A DNA stretch of 22,618 bases from Gemmatimonadota bacterium (GCA_030550695.1 JAUQOX010000012.1:1-22618), one strand, 5' to 3'; shown: positions 13,281-20,678, counted from the stretch's first letter. Notes: generated by a model from the letters alone, not told the origin. Numbers and translations are program-made.

Positions 13281-15818
13281 TCAACCCAGGAGGTCGAACT
13301 GGTCCGGAACGGGCTTGGCCGTGCGTTCCTGACCGCCTTCTTCCTCCTGGGCGCCCTCTCCCCGGCGGCCGCCCGGCGCACCCTCCCTTCCCTCCCACAG
13401 GCGGGTGACCTCCGCCACCCTGTCCCCCACAGGAAGCGACACCACGTTCTTCCCTTTGGACCGCCGGTGTTGGAGCGGCACCTCGTCCACCTTCAGGGGA
13501 ACGACCCTCCCGGCAGCAGAAACCACCATCACTTCCTCCCCCTCCGAGACTTCCAAGGCCGCCACCAGATTTCCCCCCCTGGCCTCCGCCCCCGTGAGAA
13601 GGGCGCCCATCCCTCCCCGGTTCTGCAAAGGGAACTCCTCCACAGCCACCCTTCTGGCCGTTCCGTCCTCCGCCACCACCAGGACCTGCGCCTCCCGCCG
13701 CACCACCAACACGGCCATCACCTTGTCTCCCGGTTTCAAGGCCATGCCTTTGACCCCCTGGGCCGTTCGGCCCAGGACAGGAACCTGCGTTTCCGGAAAA
13801 CGGATGGCCCGACCCTGTCGGGAAATGAGAAGAAGATCCGCATCGCCTCCGCTCGCAACCACGTCACAGACTTCGTCTCCATCCTTGAGCCCCGTGCCGA
13901 TGATCCCGCCTGCACGTGGGTTGGAGTACTCCGCCAGCGCAGTCCGTTTCACCACCCCGGCCCGAGACGCGAACAGCAGGTACCGTTCTGCCGAAAGGTC
14001 CTCCACAGGAAGCACGGCTACGATGGGATCCCGACGATCACCTCCCACCAGGGCATAGAGGGATTGGCCTCTCGAATGACGGCTCCCTTCCGGCACATCC
14101 AAGACCGAGAGGAAATACACGTGGCCTTTCCGGGTGAAGACCAGAATCCATCCCTGGGTACGGGCCACGAAAAGACGTTCCAGATAGTCCCCCTCGTATC
14201 GGTCCATGGCCGCCAGGGCCTTCCCGCTGCTCATGCGCCGACGGTAGAGATGCATGGGGATCCGCTTGACGAAGCCTTCATGGCTGACCGTCACCACCAC
14301 ATCCTCGTCCGCCACCGAGCTTTCCAGGGAAGCCTCCTCTTCGGCCTCGTCCAGGAGCGCGGTACGTCGCCCATCGCCGAAACGGCGGACGACCTCCTCC
14401 AGTTCCTCCACCAGGACATCCAGCTGCCGCTCCACGCTGCCCAGGATCTCCTCGAGACTCTGGATCAGGTCGACAAGACCCCTCAGGCGCTCTTCGAGCC
14501 CCGTCCTTTCCAACGCGGTGAGTCGCGCCAAGCGCATGTTGAGGATGGCTTCAGCCTGCACCTCGCTGAGCCCCAAACGAGCCTGAAGCCCCTCCAAGGC
14601 CTCTTTCCTGTCCTTGGACCGCCGAATCAGATCTACCACCTCTTCGATGCGATCCAGAGCGACCAAGAGGCCCTCCGTGATGTGCCGCTCGGCTTCGGCC
14701 TTGGCCAGGTCGTGCCGCGACCGTCGGCGAATGACTTCCAGGCGATGGTCGCGGTACTGCTCCAGCAGTTCCTTGAGATTGAACTCCCGGGGTTGGCCGT
14801 GGTCCAGGGCAAGGAGATGGGCTCCGAAGGTGGTTTGTAGGCTGGTGCGCTTCAGCAGGGTTCGGAGCACCCGGCGGGCATCGGCGCCCCTTTTGAGTTC
14901 CAGGACCAGTCGCATCCCTTCCCGGTCCGACTCGTCCCTGAGTTCCGAAACTTCTTCCAGCTTCCCCCGCCGGGCGAGCTCGGCTATCTGCTCGATGACC
15001 TTCAGTTTGGACACCCCGTACGGGAGTTCCGTGACCACCAGTTGCTCTTTCCCTCCCCGGAGCACTTCCTTGACAAGCCGGGCTCTCACCAAAAGGCGCC
15101 CCTTCCCGGTCTCGTACATCTCCCGGATCCCCTCCCTTCCCACCAGGAAGCCGCCCGTGGGAAAGTCAGGTCCGGGCAACGCCCGCATCAGGTCGCGGAC
15201 GGTACACTGGGGATCATTCACCAAGATCTTCAGGGCTTCGGCCACCTCCCGAAGATTGTGGGGTGGCACGTTGGTGCTCATCCCCACGGCAATCCCCGCG
15301 CTTCCGTTCACCAGCAGGTTGGGAAGCCGCCCAGGCAGGACCGCAGGCTCTTTGAGACGATTGTCGAAATTGGGGAGCCAGGCCACGGTGTCCTTGTCGA
15401 TGTCCGCCAGGAGCTCCATGGCCGGGGAGGCCAGCCGCACTTCCGTGTATCGGTAGGCCGCCGCGGCGTCGCCGTCGATGGAACCGAAGTTTCCCTGCCC
15501 CTCCACCAGGGGGTAGCGCAGGGAGAAGTCCTGCACCATCCGAACCAGGGCCTCGTAGACGGCGGCGTCGCCGTGGGGATGGAACTTCCCCAAGACCTCC
15601 CCCACCACCGTAGCACTCTTCTTGAAGGGCCGATCCGGGGTGAGCCCCAGCTCGTACATGGCGTAGAGGATGCGGCGGTGCACCGGTTTGAGCCCGTCCC
15701 GGACGTCAGGAAGAGCCCTCTGGACAATCACGCTCATGGAGTAGTCCAGGAAGGACTCCCTCATCTCCTCTTCGATGAGTCGGGAAAGGATCCTCTCCCG
15801 CTTCTCGACCGCTACCAT
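13281..15818 (-). CDS. gyrA: Type IIA topoisomerase subunit A (GyrA family, divergent GyrA-box)
   Basis: The DNA-cleaving A subunit of a type IIA topoisomerase, 845 residues, close to the usual GyrA length. The breakage-reunion domain begins at the N-terminus (MSVIVQRALPDVRDGLKPVHRRILYAM). The catalytic Tyr is Y124 in AAYRYTEVRL. The quinolone-binding segment HPHGDAAVYEALVRM (80-94) has Ala85 and Glu89 at the E. coli Ser83 and Asp87 positions. A coiled-coil gate covers about 365-490. The C-terminal domain (about 505-808) has six pinwheel blades, then an acidic tail. The blade-1 GyrA-box (QRRGGKG) is replaced by RRRMSSGKA (526-534), while blade 6 carries QHRRSKGK (783-790). It could be gyrase A or a ParC-like paralogue; no gyrB/parE lies nearby. 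It is the last of three same-strand genes. Confidence 0.9.
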   Translation of the reverse strand: MVAVEKRERILSRLIEEEMRESFLDYSMSVIVQRALPDVRDGLKPVHRRILYAMYELGLTPDRPFKKSATVVGEVLGKFHPHGDAAVYEALVRMVQDFSLRYPLVEGQGNFGSIDGDAAAAYRYTEVRLASPAMELLADIDKDTVAWLPNFDNRLKEPAVLPGRLPNLLVNGSAGIAVGMSTNVPPHNLREVAEALKILVNDPQCTVRDLMRALPGPDFPTGGFLVGREGIREMYETGKGRLLVRARLVKEVLRGGKEQLVVTELPYGVSKLKVIEQIAELARRGKLEEVSELRDESDREGMRLVLELKRGADARRVLRTLLKRTSLQTTFGAHLLALDHGQPREFNLKELLEQYRDHRLEVIRRRSRHDLAKAEAERHITEGLLVALDRIEEVVDLIRRSKDRKEALEGLQARLGLSEVQAEAILNMRLARLTALERTGLEERLRGLVDLIQSLEEILGSVERQLDVLVEELEEVVRRFGDGRRTALLDEAEEEASLESSVADEDVVVTVSHEGFVKRIPMHLYRRRMSSGKALAAMDRYEGDYLERLFVARTQGWILVFTRKGHVYFLSVLDVPEGSRHSRGQSLYALVGGDRRDPIVAVLPVEDLSAERYLLFASRAGVVKRTALAEYSNPRAGGIIGTGLKDGDEVCDVVASGGDADLLLISRQGRAIRFPETQVPVLGRTAQGVKGMALKPGDKVMAVLVVRREAQVLVVAEDGTARRVAVEEFPLQNRGGMGALLTGAEARGGNLVAALEVSEGEEVMVVSAAGRVVPLKVDEVPLQHRRSKGKNVVSLPVGDRVAEVTRLWEGREGAPGGRRGEGAQEEEGGQERTAKPVPDQFDLLG

Positions 15819-15861
15819 ACCCTGCCTTTCGTTCCTTTGGCCGAGGCCCCTCCAACAACCC

Positions 15862-16284
15862 TCAGGCCAGGGCTATGGGACCCTGAGGGGCCATGACGTC
15901 GAGGGTGAGGGGAATGGAAACCTGATGGATCCCATCCACGGAAACGTCGAAGGCATACCGGCCCGGCTTGGGGAACACGAGGTTTCCCAGGTTCACCACC
16001 TGGGGGATGCGGATCCGTGCCGCCGGGTCGGGCCCCGATGCCCCGACATGGATCTCGCCGTTGACCCCCATGACCTCGGCGCCTTCTTCGTCCTTCAAAC
16101 GGATTTCGACGGTATGCCGGCCCCTGTCCGCAAAGGAAGCCACGAAGCGAAGGACCAGGGCGATCTGGGGATGGCGGGCCGGAAAACCGGAAGTGGTAAT
16201 CCGGTCAAAGACCCCAAGGATATTGAGCTTCCCCGCCGCGTCCACCGTGGCCGCATCGGCCAGAAGGGCCAGGTCGATTTCCAT
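15862..16284 (-). CDS. DUF6941-like conserved protein of unknown function
   Basis: A 140-residue, beta-rich, probably cytosolic protein. The opening MEIDLALLADAATVDAAGKLNILGVFDRI, followed by HPQIALVLRF, resembles the conserved hypothetical family I know as DUF6941. That assignment is from memory and needs a profile search. Repeated strand patterns (HTVEIRLKDEEGAEVMG, FPKPGRYAFDVSVDGIHQVSIPLTLDV) suggest an immunoglobulin-like sandwich. No signal peptide and no catalytic motif are visible. GGGAG seven bases before the ATG supports the start. It sits 43 bases upstream of the gyrA-like gene and 99 bases downstream of the CPBP protease, all on the minus strand. Confidence 0.75.
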   Translation of the reverse strand: MEIDLALLADAATVDAAGKLNILGVFDRITTSGFPARHPQIALVLRFVASFADRGRHTVEIRLKDEEGAEVMGVNGEIHVGASGPDPAARIRIPQVVNLGNLVFPKPGRYAFDVSVDGIHQVSIPLTLDVMAPQGPIALA

Positions 16285-16321
16285 TTCGATCTCCCTTGTC
16301 TGGAGAAGGTCGCCCCGCCGG

Positions 16322-16350
16322 CCCTTCCGGCCCCCCCCTTTCCGGAAGGG
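16322..16350. repeat. Perfect 9-bp inverted repeat between CPBP and DUF6941-like genes
   Basis: CCCTTCCGG (16322-16330) and CCGGAAGGG (16342-16350) surround an 11-base C-rich loop. It lies in the 99-base gap between same-strand genes. It could attenuate or terminate transcription from the CPBP gene, or separate two transcripts. No T-tract follows on the minus strand. Confidence 0.5.
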
Positions 16351-16383
16351 GAAGGGAAGGCTTGCCGGCTTCGACCCGTGGAG

Positions 16384-17154
16384 TCAATCCCGGAGCAGAA
16401 GGTCGCCCACCACGAGGCCCGCCGCCAGATCCACGGCCGCATGGGCCACCACAGCCGGCCATAGGGACCCGCTGAGCAGAAAGGAAGCGGCGAACAAGGC
16501 GCCGAGGAGGGTCGCCCGGGCAGCTCCCAGAGGGCCCTGGTAGACATGAGCCAAACCGAAGGCCAAGCTGGAGACCACCACCCCTCCCAACCACGATTCC
16601 ACCAATCCGGCCAGGACCGGCAAAAGGTAGCCCCGATAGGCCAGCTCTTCCCCCAACCCCGCCGCCAGGGAGAGACCGGCGAAGGCGCTCTTCTCGCTGG
16701 GGCTTCGGGGAAGGAGGGCGGACAGGAGCGGTTTTTCCCTCAGCCCCGCTTTGCGCCGAAGAACCAGGAAGACCGCCACCAAGACAGCTACAGCAGCCGA
16801 GACGCCGCCGCTCCAAGCGACGAGTTCGGGAAATCCTATGGGCACCAGACCCATCCTTTCCCAGCCCAGGCTGCGCCGCCCCACCAGGAGAGCCCCCCAA
16901 CCCAGGAGCAGGATGACCATTCCCGAGGACAGGTAGATGGGGAGCCGGGGAACGGACTCCTCCTCCGTCCACAGCAGTTGGGCCACCCCCAGGGCCGGAA
17001 GGAAAACCAACAGGAGAGAGGTGAAAGCGGCGTCCCACACCCCCAAAGAGGTGCCATGCCAAAGGCCCACCGCCAGAAGGAGCCAGCCGGCCACCCCCAC
17101 CCCAAACCACCGGGACTCCACTTCGCCCCTGTCCCGTTCCCCGGCGTTCTCCAT
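16384..17154 (-). CDS. CPBP-family intramembrane metalloprotease
   Basis: A 256-residue multi-pass membrane protein of the CPBP/Abi family, relatives of the CAAX protease Rce1. About seven or eight hydrophobic segments are visible. The catalytic motifs are in order: GLGEELAYRGYLLPVL (EExxxR, E169, E170, R174), FGLAHVYQG (H203) and PAVVAHAAVDL (H238, D242). Bacterial members are implicated in membrane protein processing or bacteriocin self-immunity, but most are uncharacterised. All motif residues are intact, so it is probably active. GGAGG lies a little far (about 12 bases) from the ATG. It heads the minus-strand run that includes the DUF6941-like and gyrA-like genes. The substrate is unknown. 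Confidence 0.9.
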   Translation of the reverse strand: MENAGERDRGEVESRWFGVGVAGWLLLAVGLWHGTSLGVWDAAFTSLLLVFLPALGVAQLLWTEEESVPRLPIYLSSGMVILLLGWGALLVGRRSLGWERMGLVPIGFPELVAWSGGVSAAVAVLVAVFLVLRRKAGLREKPLLSALLPRSPSEKSAFAGLSLAAGLGEELAYRGYLLPVLAGLVESWLGGVVVSSLAFGLAHVYQGPLGAARATLLGALFAASFLLSGSLWPAVVAHAAVDLAAGLVVGDLLLRD

Positions 17155-17173
17155 GGCCCCCCATCCTCCCGTC

Positions 17174-17201
17174 TTGGTTGCCCGGCGGGGTATGCTATTT
17201 T
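17174..17201 (+). promoter_or_regulatory. Possible sigma-70 promoter for the gene at 17278
   Basis: TTGGTT (17174-17179) and TATTTT (17196-17201) are separated by 16 bases. Together they form a plausible housekeeping -35/-10 pair in the divergent gap, with an unusually AT-rich -10 for this window. It would leave a leader of about 70 bases. Confidence 0.35.
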
Positions 17202-17277
17202 TTCCCCAGGTTGCACCACGCCCCCTGGAACTTCGGGGAGGCAGCGCTTTCCTTCAAGCGTGGGAGGGTGCGGAGCT

Positions 17278-17601
17278 ATGGCGGCAGACAAGCCACAGGG
17301 CCCGGCCCGTTTCAGGGTGGTGAACGCCCTGGACGCCCCGTACGTGGGTCGCATCATCCGGCTGCGGCTCCAGGAGGGGGAACCCCCCAAGATCCGGGAC
17401 CTGAAGGGCGCCCGTCTCCTGGCCCAATCCCCCGGCGGTCAGACCGAGACGCTGCGTGTCCTGGGCTTCCCCGCCACCGGCGGAAAGCCCTCGGACGACC
17501 GTCTGGTCCGGACCGGGCGGGTGGACCTCTTGGTGGGGACGGAGAACGGGGCGGGGCGGCCCAGCGTCTCCAACCGGTGGATCGTTATCGGCCCCTTGTA
17601 G
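17278..17601 (+). CDS. Small uncharacterised protein
   Basis: A 107-residue soluble protein I do not recognise. It has a short charged N-terminus (MAADKPQGPARF), then what reads as a compact beta-rich fold. This includes APYVGRIIRLRLQEGEPPKIRDLKGARLLAQSP, RVLGFPATGGKPSDDRLVRTGRVDLLV and the C-terminal SVSNRWIVIGPL. It has no Cys, no membrane segment and no catalytic signature. The start is ATG 17278. GGAG is only two bases upstream, but GGGAGGG at 17261-17267 is better placed. The frame is open much further upstream without plausible protein, so the ATG choice matters. It ends three bases before the convergent lipoprotein gene. Confidence 0.65.
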   Translation: MAADKPQGPARFRVVNALDAPYVGRIIRLRLQEGEPPKIRDLKGARLLAQSPGGQTETLRVLGFPATGGKPSDDRLVRTGRVDLLVGTENGAGRPSVSNRWIVIGPL

Positions 17602-17604
17602 CCT

Positions 17605-18324
17605 TCAGGTCCCCCTCAGCCCCGGCGGCTCCCGGGAAAAGGTGGCCACGAACCACCGGCGGTAACGCTCCAGGCCTTCCGGGTCCTCGCGAAGCCAGGC
17701 TGCCCGTTCCTCGGCGAACTGCTCCCGACGGGCCGTGAGGAGGAAGGCATCCAGGAAGCCGTTCTCCTTCGCGTAGAGGATTTCCTCCAGGGGATCATAG
17801 GGGGTGGCGCTGTAGACGCTTCGACCCAGATACCACACATCCGCCACCCTGGAGAGGATCTCCCTCTCCAGGGTGAACTCGTCCATGGCCGAGGCCCCCG
17901 GCAGGAACTCCTCCAGCCGCCCCATCTTCCGCATCAGATGGAAATGGGCGTAGATCATGTACGCCATCCCGGCCTCGGGGGATTTCCGGCTTTCCACGCC
18001 GATCTTGGCCGTATCCCCGGTGATGTAGAGGGATTCCCATGGGTAGGCGGGGGTATCCCGGGTGACCTCCTCGATGAGGAAGGTGGGGTCTTCCCGGATG
18101 TTCCGCTCCTGGCGCCGGAACCACCGGTCGATCTCTTCCAACCTCTTCTGGTCCGGGGCGATGCGGGCGCCGGATCGGATTACCACCGGGCGGGGGGTGG
18201 GGAGGGCGGGATCGCCGAACCCGCAAGCCACCAGGAGGGTGGCCGCGACCAGGGACGCCGGAAGGGCACCGCGGCCCGAACTTCCCCTCAGGGGGAAAAG
18301 GGTCTGGAAGGGGTGAGGCATCAT
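17605..18324 (-). CDS. Uncharacterised lipoprotein
   Basis: A 239-residue predicted lipoprotein. The signal peptide ends in ASLVAATLLVACGFG, with the lipobox Cys at 34. The mature protein begins with a Pro/Arg segment, then a mostly helical body rich in acidic and aromatic residues. Examples are RLEEIDRWFRRQERNIREDP, GMAYMIYAHFHLMRKMGRLEEF and ILSRVADVWYLGRSVYSATPYDPLEEILYAKENGFLDAF. I do not recognise a family. It does not show the GWxTD motif found in some lipoproteins of this kind of genome. Two adjacent ATGs (18324 and 18321) are candidate starts, and neither has a clear Shine-Dalgarno site. The frame extends upstream, but those residues look non-coding. Confidence 0.75.
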   Translation of the reverse strand: MMPHPFQTLFPLRGSSGRGALPASLVAATLLVACGFGDPALPTPRPVVIRSGARIAPDQKRLEEIDRWFRRQERNIREDPTFLIEEVTRDTPAYPWESLYITGDTAKIGVESRKSPEAGMAYMIYAHFHLMRKMGRLEEFLPGASAMDEFTLEREILSRVADVWYLGRSVYSATPYDPLEEILYAKENGFLDAFLLTARREQFAEERAAWLREDPEGLERYRRWFVATFSREPPGLRGT

Positions 18325-18397
18325 GGGAGGTCGCCGGAAAAAGAGTTTTCTCAAAGCCCTCTTCAAGCCTTTACTAACCCCCCACCGCGGGCATTGG

Positions 18398-18472
18398 GTC
18401 CCGGGATCTTGCAGCCCAGGGGCCCGGGACAGCCCTGCGGGCCCGGGCTCCGGGTGGGACCTGTTCCCCACC
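18398..18472. repeat. Cluster of inverted repeats in a divergent gap
   Basis: Three palindromic elements lie in tandem. GTCCCGGG/CCCGGGAC (18398-18405 and 18423-18430) is perfect with a 17-base loop. AGCCC/GGGCT lies just after it, around 18431-18449. GGTGGG/CCCACC (18453-18458 and 18467-18472) has an 8-base loop. The region lies between the divergent lipoprotein and the gene at 18591, upstream of a TTGACA element. It could be a structured leader of the lipoprotein mRNA, a terminator, or operator sites. Confidence 0.45.
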
Positions 18473-18499
18473 GGTAGGACGCCACTCCGCCGAAAAAGC

Positions 18500-18530
18500 T
18501 TGACACCCGACCGCGGATGGACGGTATTGG
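18500..18530 (+). promoter_or_regulatory. Sigma-70-like promoter for the gene at 18591
   Basis: A perfect TTGACA (18500-18505) in an otherwise GC-rich gap is followed at 17-19 bases by GGTATT or TATTGG (18523-18530). The -35 is consensus and the -10 is weak. It would give a leader of about 50 bases. Confidence 0.5.
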
Positions 18531-18590
18531 GGGGCAGACGGAGGGAGATCGGAATCACGACTGGCGGTCTGTGTTCCCGGCGGTAGCGAG

Positions 18591-19142
18591 ATGAGCAAGG
18601 AAACCGAGGGATTCAGCCCACCCCAATCCCTCACCCCGGAAGAACTGGGCGACACGCTGGCCCGCTTGGTGTGGGAGAGTTTCTCGGACTTCCTCACCGA
18701 GGGGGAGTCCGGAGGTCTCCTTGGGGAGCTGGGGATTGCGTTGCAGGACGGCTTCCCGGTGGGGGGAAAAGCTGAGGAAATCCTCATCTTCTTCATGTGG
18801 GCCCACACCCGGGCACTTCAGCTGGCCTTCCTCGGGCGGGCGGAGGGGGAACTGGTGCGGAAGGGGCTGGACGCTTTCCATACCGCCATCTTCGAGGACA
18901 TGGTGGCCAATGGGACTCCCCGAAGTCAGCTCCCCCTTTTCGAGCAGCACGTCAGCGCCCGCTATGCCGAATACCATGCCGCCGCTGCCCTCTCCGACGC
19001 CCACTTGGGTCGAGCGGTGGCCCGGCGCCTCGCCAAGGGCCGCAAGCCCTCCGAATCCCTTGGGCCGGCCCTGACGGAGCGGGCCCTCGAGGTGGCCAAG
19101 CCCCTGCGGGATTTCCTGGAAGAGGTGGAGCTGGTCCCCTGA
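18591..19142 (+). CDS. Uncharacterised helical protein
   Basis: A 183-residue, mostly alpha-helical protein of no family I recognise. Residues 15-60 (TPEELGDTLARLVWESFSDFLTEGE) and 60-130 (KAEEILIFFMWAHTRALQLAF, GELVRKGLDAFHTAIFEDMV, LFEQHVSARYAEYHAA) are amphipathic helices with conserved-looking aromatic and histidine positions. A basic stretch (ARRLAKGRKPS) follows, then a final helix (ERALEVAKPLRDFLEEVEL). There is no signal peptide and no clear membrane segment. A TTGACA-containing promoter lies upstream; the ribosome-binding site is weak. The gene converges on the MIP18-family gene with a 19-base gap. The amino-acid mix supports a real protein. Confidence 0.75.
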   Translation: MSKETEGFSPPQSLTPEELGDTLARLVWESFSDFLTEGESGGLLGELGIALQDGFPVGGKAEEILIFFMWAHTRALQLAFLGRAEGELVRKGLDAFHTAIFEDMVANGTPRSQLPLFEQHVSARYAEYHAAAALSDAHLGRAVARRLAKGRKPSESLGPALTERALEVAKPLRDFLEEVELVP

Positions 19143-19161
19143 CGAGGGAAATCCACCCCCC

Positions 19162-19461
19162 TCAAAGGCCTAGAGAGGAACGGATCAGGGGACTCATCCG
19201 ATCGGGGGTCCACGGGGGATCGAAGGTCAGCTCCACCTCGGCCCGTTCCACCCCTTCCACCTTGGCGATGGCCAGCCGAGCCTGGTTGACGATTTCTCCG
19301 GCCACCGGGCAGAGGGGGGAGGTGAGGGAAATGACCGCTTTCACCTCCCCACCCTGGATCTGGATGTCGTACACCAGCCCCAGGGTCACCAAGTCCAGCC
19401 TCAGCTCGGGGTCCTTGACCGATTTCAAAGCGTCCCGGACAGCCTTTTCGGTAACGGCCAT
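19162..19461 (-). CDS. MIP18 (DUF59) family iron-sulfur assembly protein
   Basis: A 99-residue single-domain MIP18-family protein, related to SufT and PaaD-like factors that support Fe-S cluster maturation. The signature is clear: AVRDALKSVKDPELRLDLVTLGLVYDI (residues 7-33), the TSPLCPVAGEI segment with conserved Cys51, and AEVELTFDPPWTPDRMS near the C-terminus. Family members help assemble or insert Fe-S clusters; a specific client cannot be read. AAGGAAAGGG upstream supports ATG 19461. It lies 35 bases downstream of the cNMP-binding gene on the same strand, so the two are probably one transcript. Confidence 0.92.
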   Translation of the reverse strand: MAVTEKAVRDALKSVKDPELRLDLVTLGLVYDIQIQGGEVKAVISLTSPLCPVAGEIVNQARLAIAKVEGVERAEVELTFDPPWTPDRMSPLIRSSLGL

Positions 19462-19496
19462 CGATTTCCCTTTCCTTCGGGTCGGAGAAAGGCGGG

Positions 19497-20678
19497 TTAA
19501 TGTTTCCTCAAGAGGAGGACGGAGGTTTCCACGCCCGCCTGCCCCCTTGCCTTTTTCAACGCTTTCTGGAGGGTGGCCACGATCTCCCCCACCGGCTTGC
19601 CCTGGAGGGAGGCCACCAGATCCGCCGCCCCACGTAACAGCCCCGTGGGGGCTTCGGAGAGCACCAGCAGTTCGTCTCCGGGCCCAAGCCCCACGGCGTG
19701 CCGATCGTAGCGAAACCCCTCCAACACTCCAAGGGGAGGCCCGTGGCTTGGAAGTTCCTCCAGGACCCCGGTCCGTCGGATCACCGCCCCCGAGCACCGC
19801 CCCGCCGCAGCCCATTCCACCGCCTTTTCCCCCACGGCCAAGAGCCCGACCTCCACGGGTTGTTCGATCCCCTCCACCGCCGCCGCCACCATCCCCTGGT
19901 TGGCCCCCTCGAGCAGTCTCGCCAGGTCGGCGTCCCGAGCCGCCAGGCTCCGGAAAAGGGCCTTGGCCAGAGCAAGGTGATGCCCGGCAGGCAGGCCGTC
20001 GCCGCCCACCTGCATCACTGCCAAACCCACCCTTCCGTCGGCCAGGGGGAAGTGGTCCCACACCGTGCGGCCTTCACCCGTGTCCTCCAGCTGGGTCCCC
20101 GCGGCAAGATCATACCCTGGGGCCCGCGGCGCTTCCCGGGGCAGGATCCCCCTTTGGATCACGCGGCTGATTTCAGCCACGTCCACCCCCCCGGCGGGCC
20201 CGCCTTTGGCTCCCAAACGCTCCAGAGCACTCAAGCGGAGGTCCAGGGCCCGGAGGGCCCGGGACAAGGCTGCCATCACCCGCAGGGCGATGCGGTTCTC
20301 ACCCAACAGGCGCCGAAATCCCTCGCGGTTCACCCGGAGCAGGACCGAGGCCTCCCGAGCCCTGGCTCCGGCCGAACGGGGGGCATCGTCCAGCAAGGAC
20401 ATCTCCCCGAAGGCATCGCCGGGGCGGCGGTAGGCAAGCTTCTCGAAGGAGCCGGATTGATGGGCCACCAACAGCTCCACGCCGCCGGAGTAGACGATGT
20501 AGAAGGAGTCTCCCTCGTCCCCCTCCCGAAAAATCCATTCTCCTTCTTCCACCTCTACCCGCTCCACCAGGGACGCCACTTGGGCCAGGTCCTCGTTGGA
20601 AAGACCCTCGAAGAAAGAGACCTTCCGAAGGAGCCTGAGCACCTCGTCCAGCGGCCAATTCCGATCCTTGACCTGCAC
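19497..20678 (-). CDS. Cyclic-nucleotide-binding protein with degenerate SpoIIE/PP2C-like domain
   Basis: A 393-residue cytosolic signalling protein. The CRP-type cyclic-nucleotide-binding domain covers about 17-135. Its phosphate-binding cassette, FGEMSLLDDAPRSAGARA (90-107), has the Gly-Glu and Arg-Ser-Ala expected for cNMP binding. A helical linker (136-165) leads to a SpoIIE/RsbU-type phosphatase fold (about 170-393). Fold landmarks remain (FPLADGRVGLAV, GLPAGHHLALAKAL, WAAAGRCSGAVI, GPPLGV, VGLGPGDELLVLSEAP). The metal motifs do not: GGDxxD becomes GRTVWD, DVSGHG becomes QVGGDG, TDG becomes SEA, and the final DD-x-T becomes VET. I infer a pseudophosphatase. The GTG start at 20678 has AGGAGG seven bases upstream; the frame's upstream extension is discarded. 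It is divergent from the MBL hydrolase gene. Confidence 0.85.
   Translation of the reverse strand: MQVKDRNWPLDEVLRLLRKVSFFEGLSNEDLAQVASLVERVEVEEGEWIFREGDEGDSFYIVYSGGVELLVAHQSGSFEKLAYRRPGDAFGEMSLLDDAPRSAGARAREASVLLRVNREGFRRLLGENRIALRVMAALSRALRALDLRLSALERLGAKGGPAGGVDVAEISRVIQRGILPREAPRAPGYDLAAGTQLEDTGEGRTVWDHFPLADGRVGLAVMQVGGDGLPAGHHLALAKALFRSLAARDADLARLLEGANQGMVAAAVEGIEQPVEVGLLAVGEKAVEWAAAGRCSGAVIRRTGVLEELPSHGPPLGVLEGFRYDRHAVGLGPGDELLVLSEAPTGLLRGAADLVASLQGKPVGEIVATLQKALKKARGQAGVETSVLLLRKH

Noticed and set aside
13111..13332. Small frames on both strands in the M28/gyrA-like gap
   Set aside because: They cross the long hairpin and overlap the 3' end of the gyrA-like gene. Composition is that of translated GC-rich DNA.
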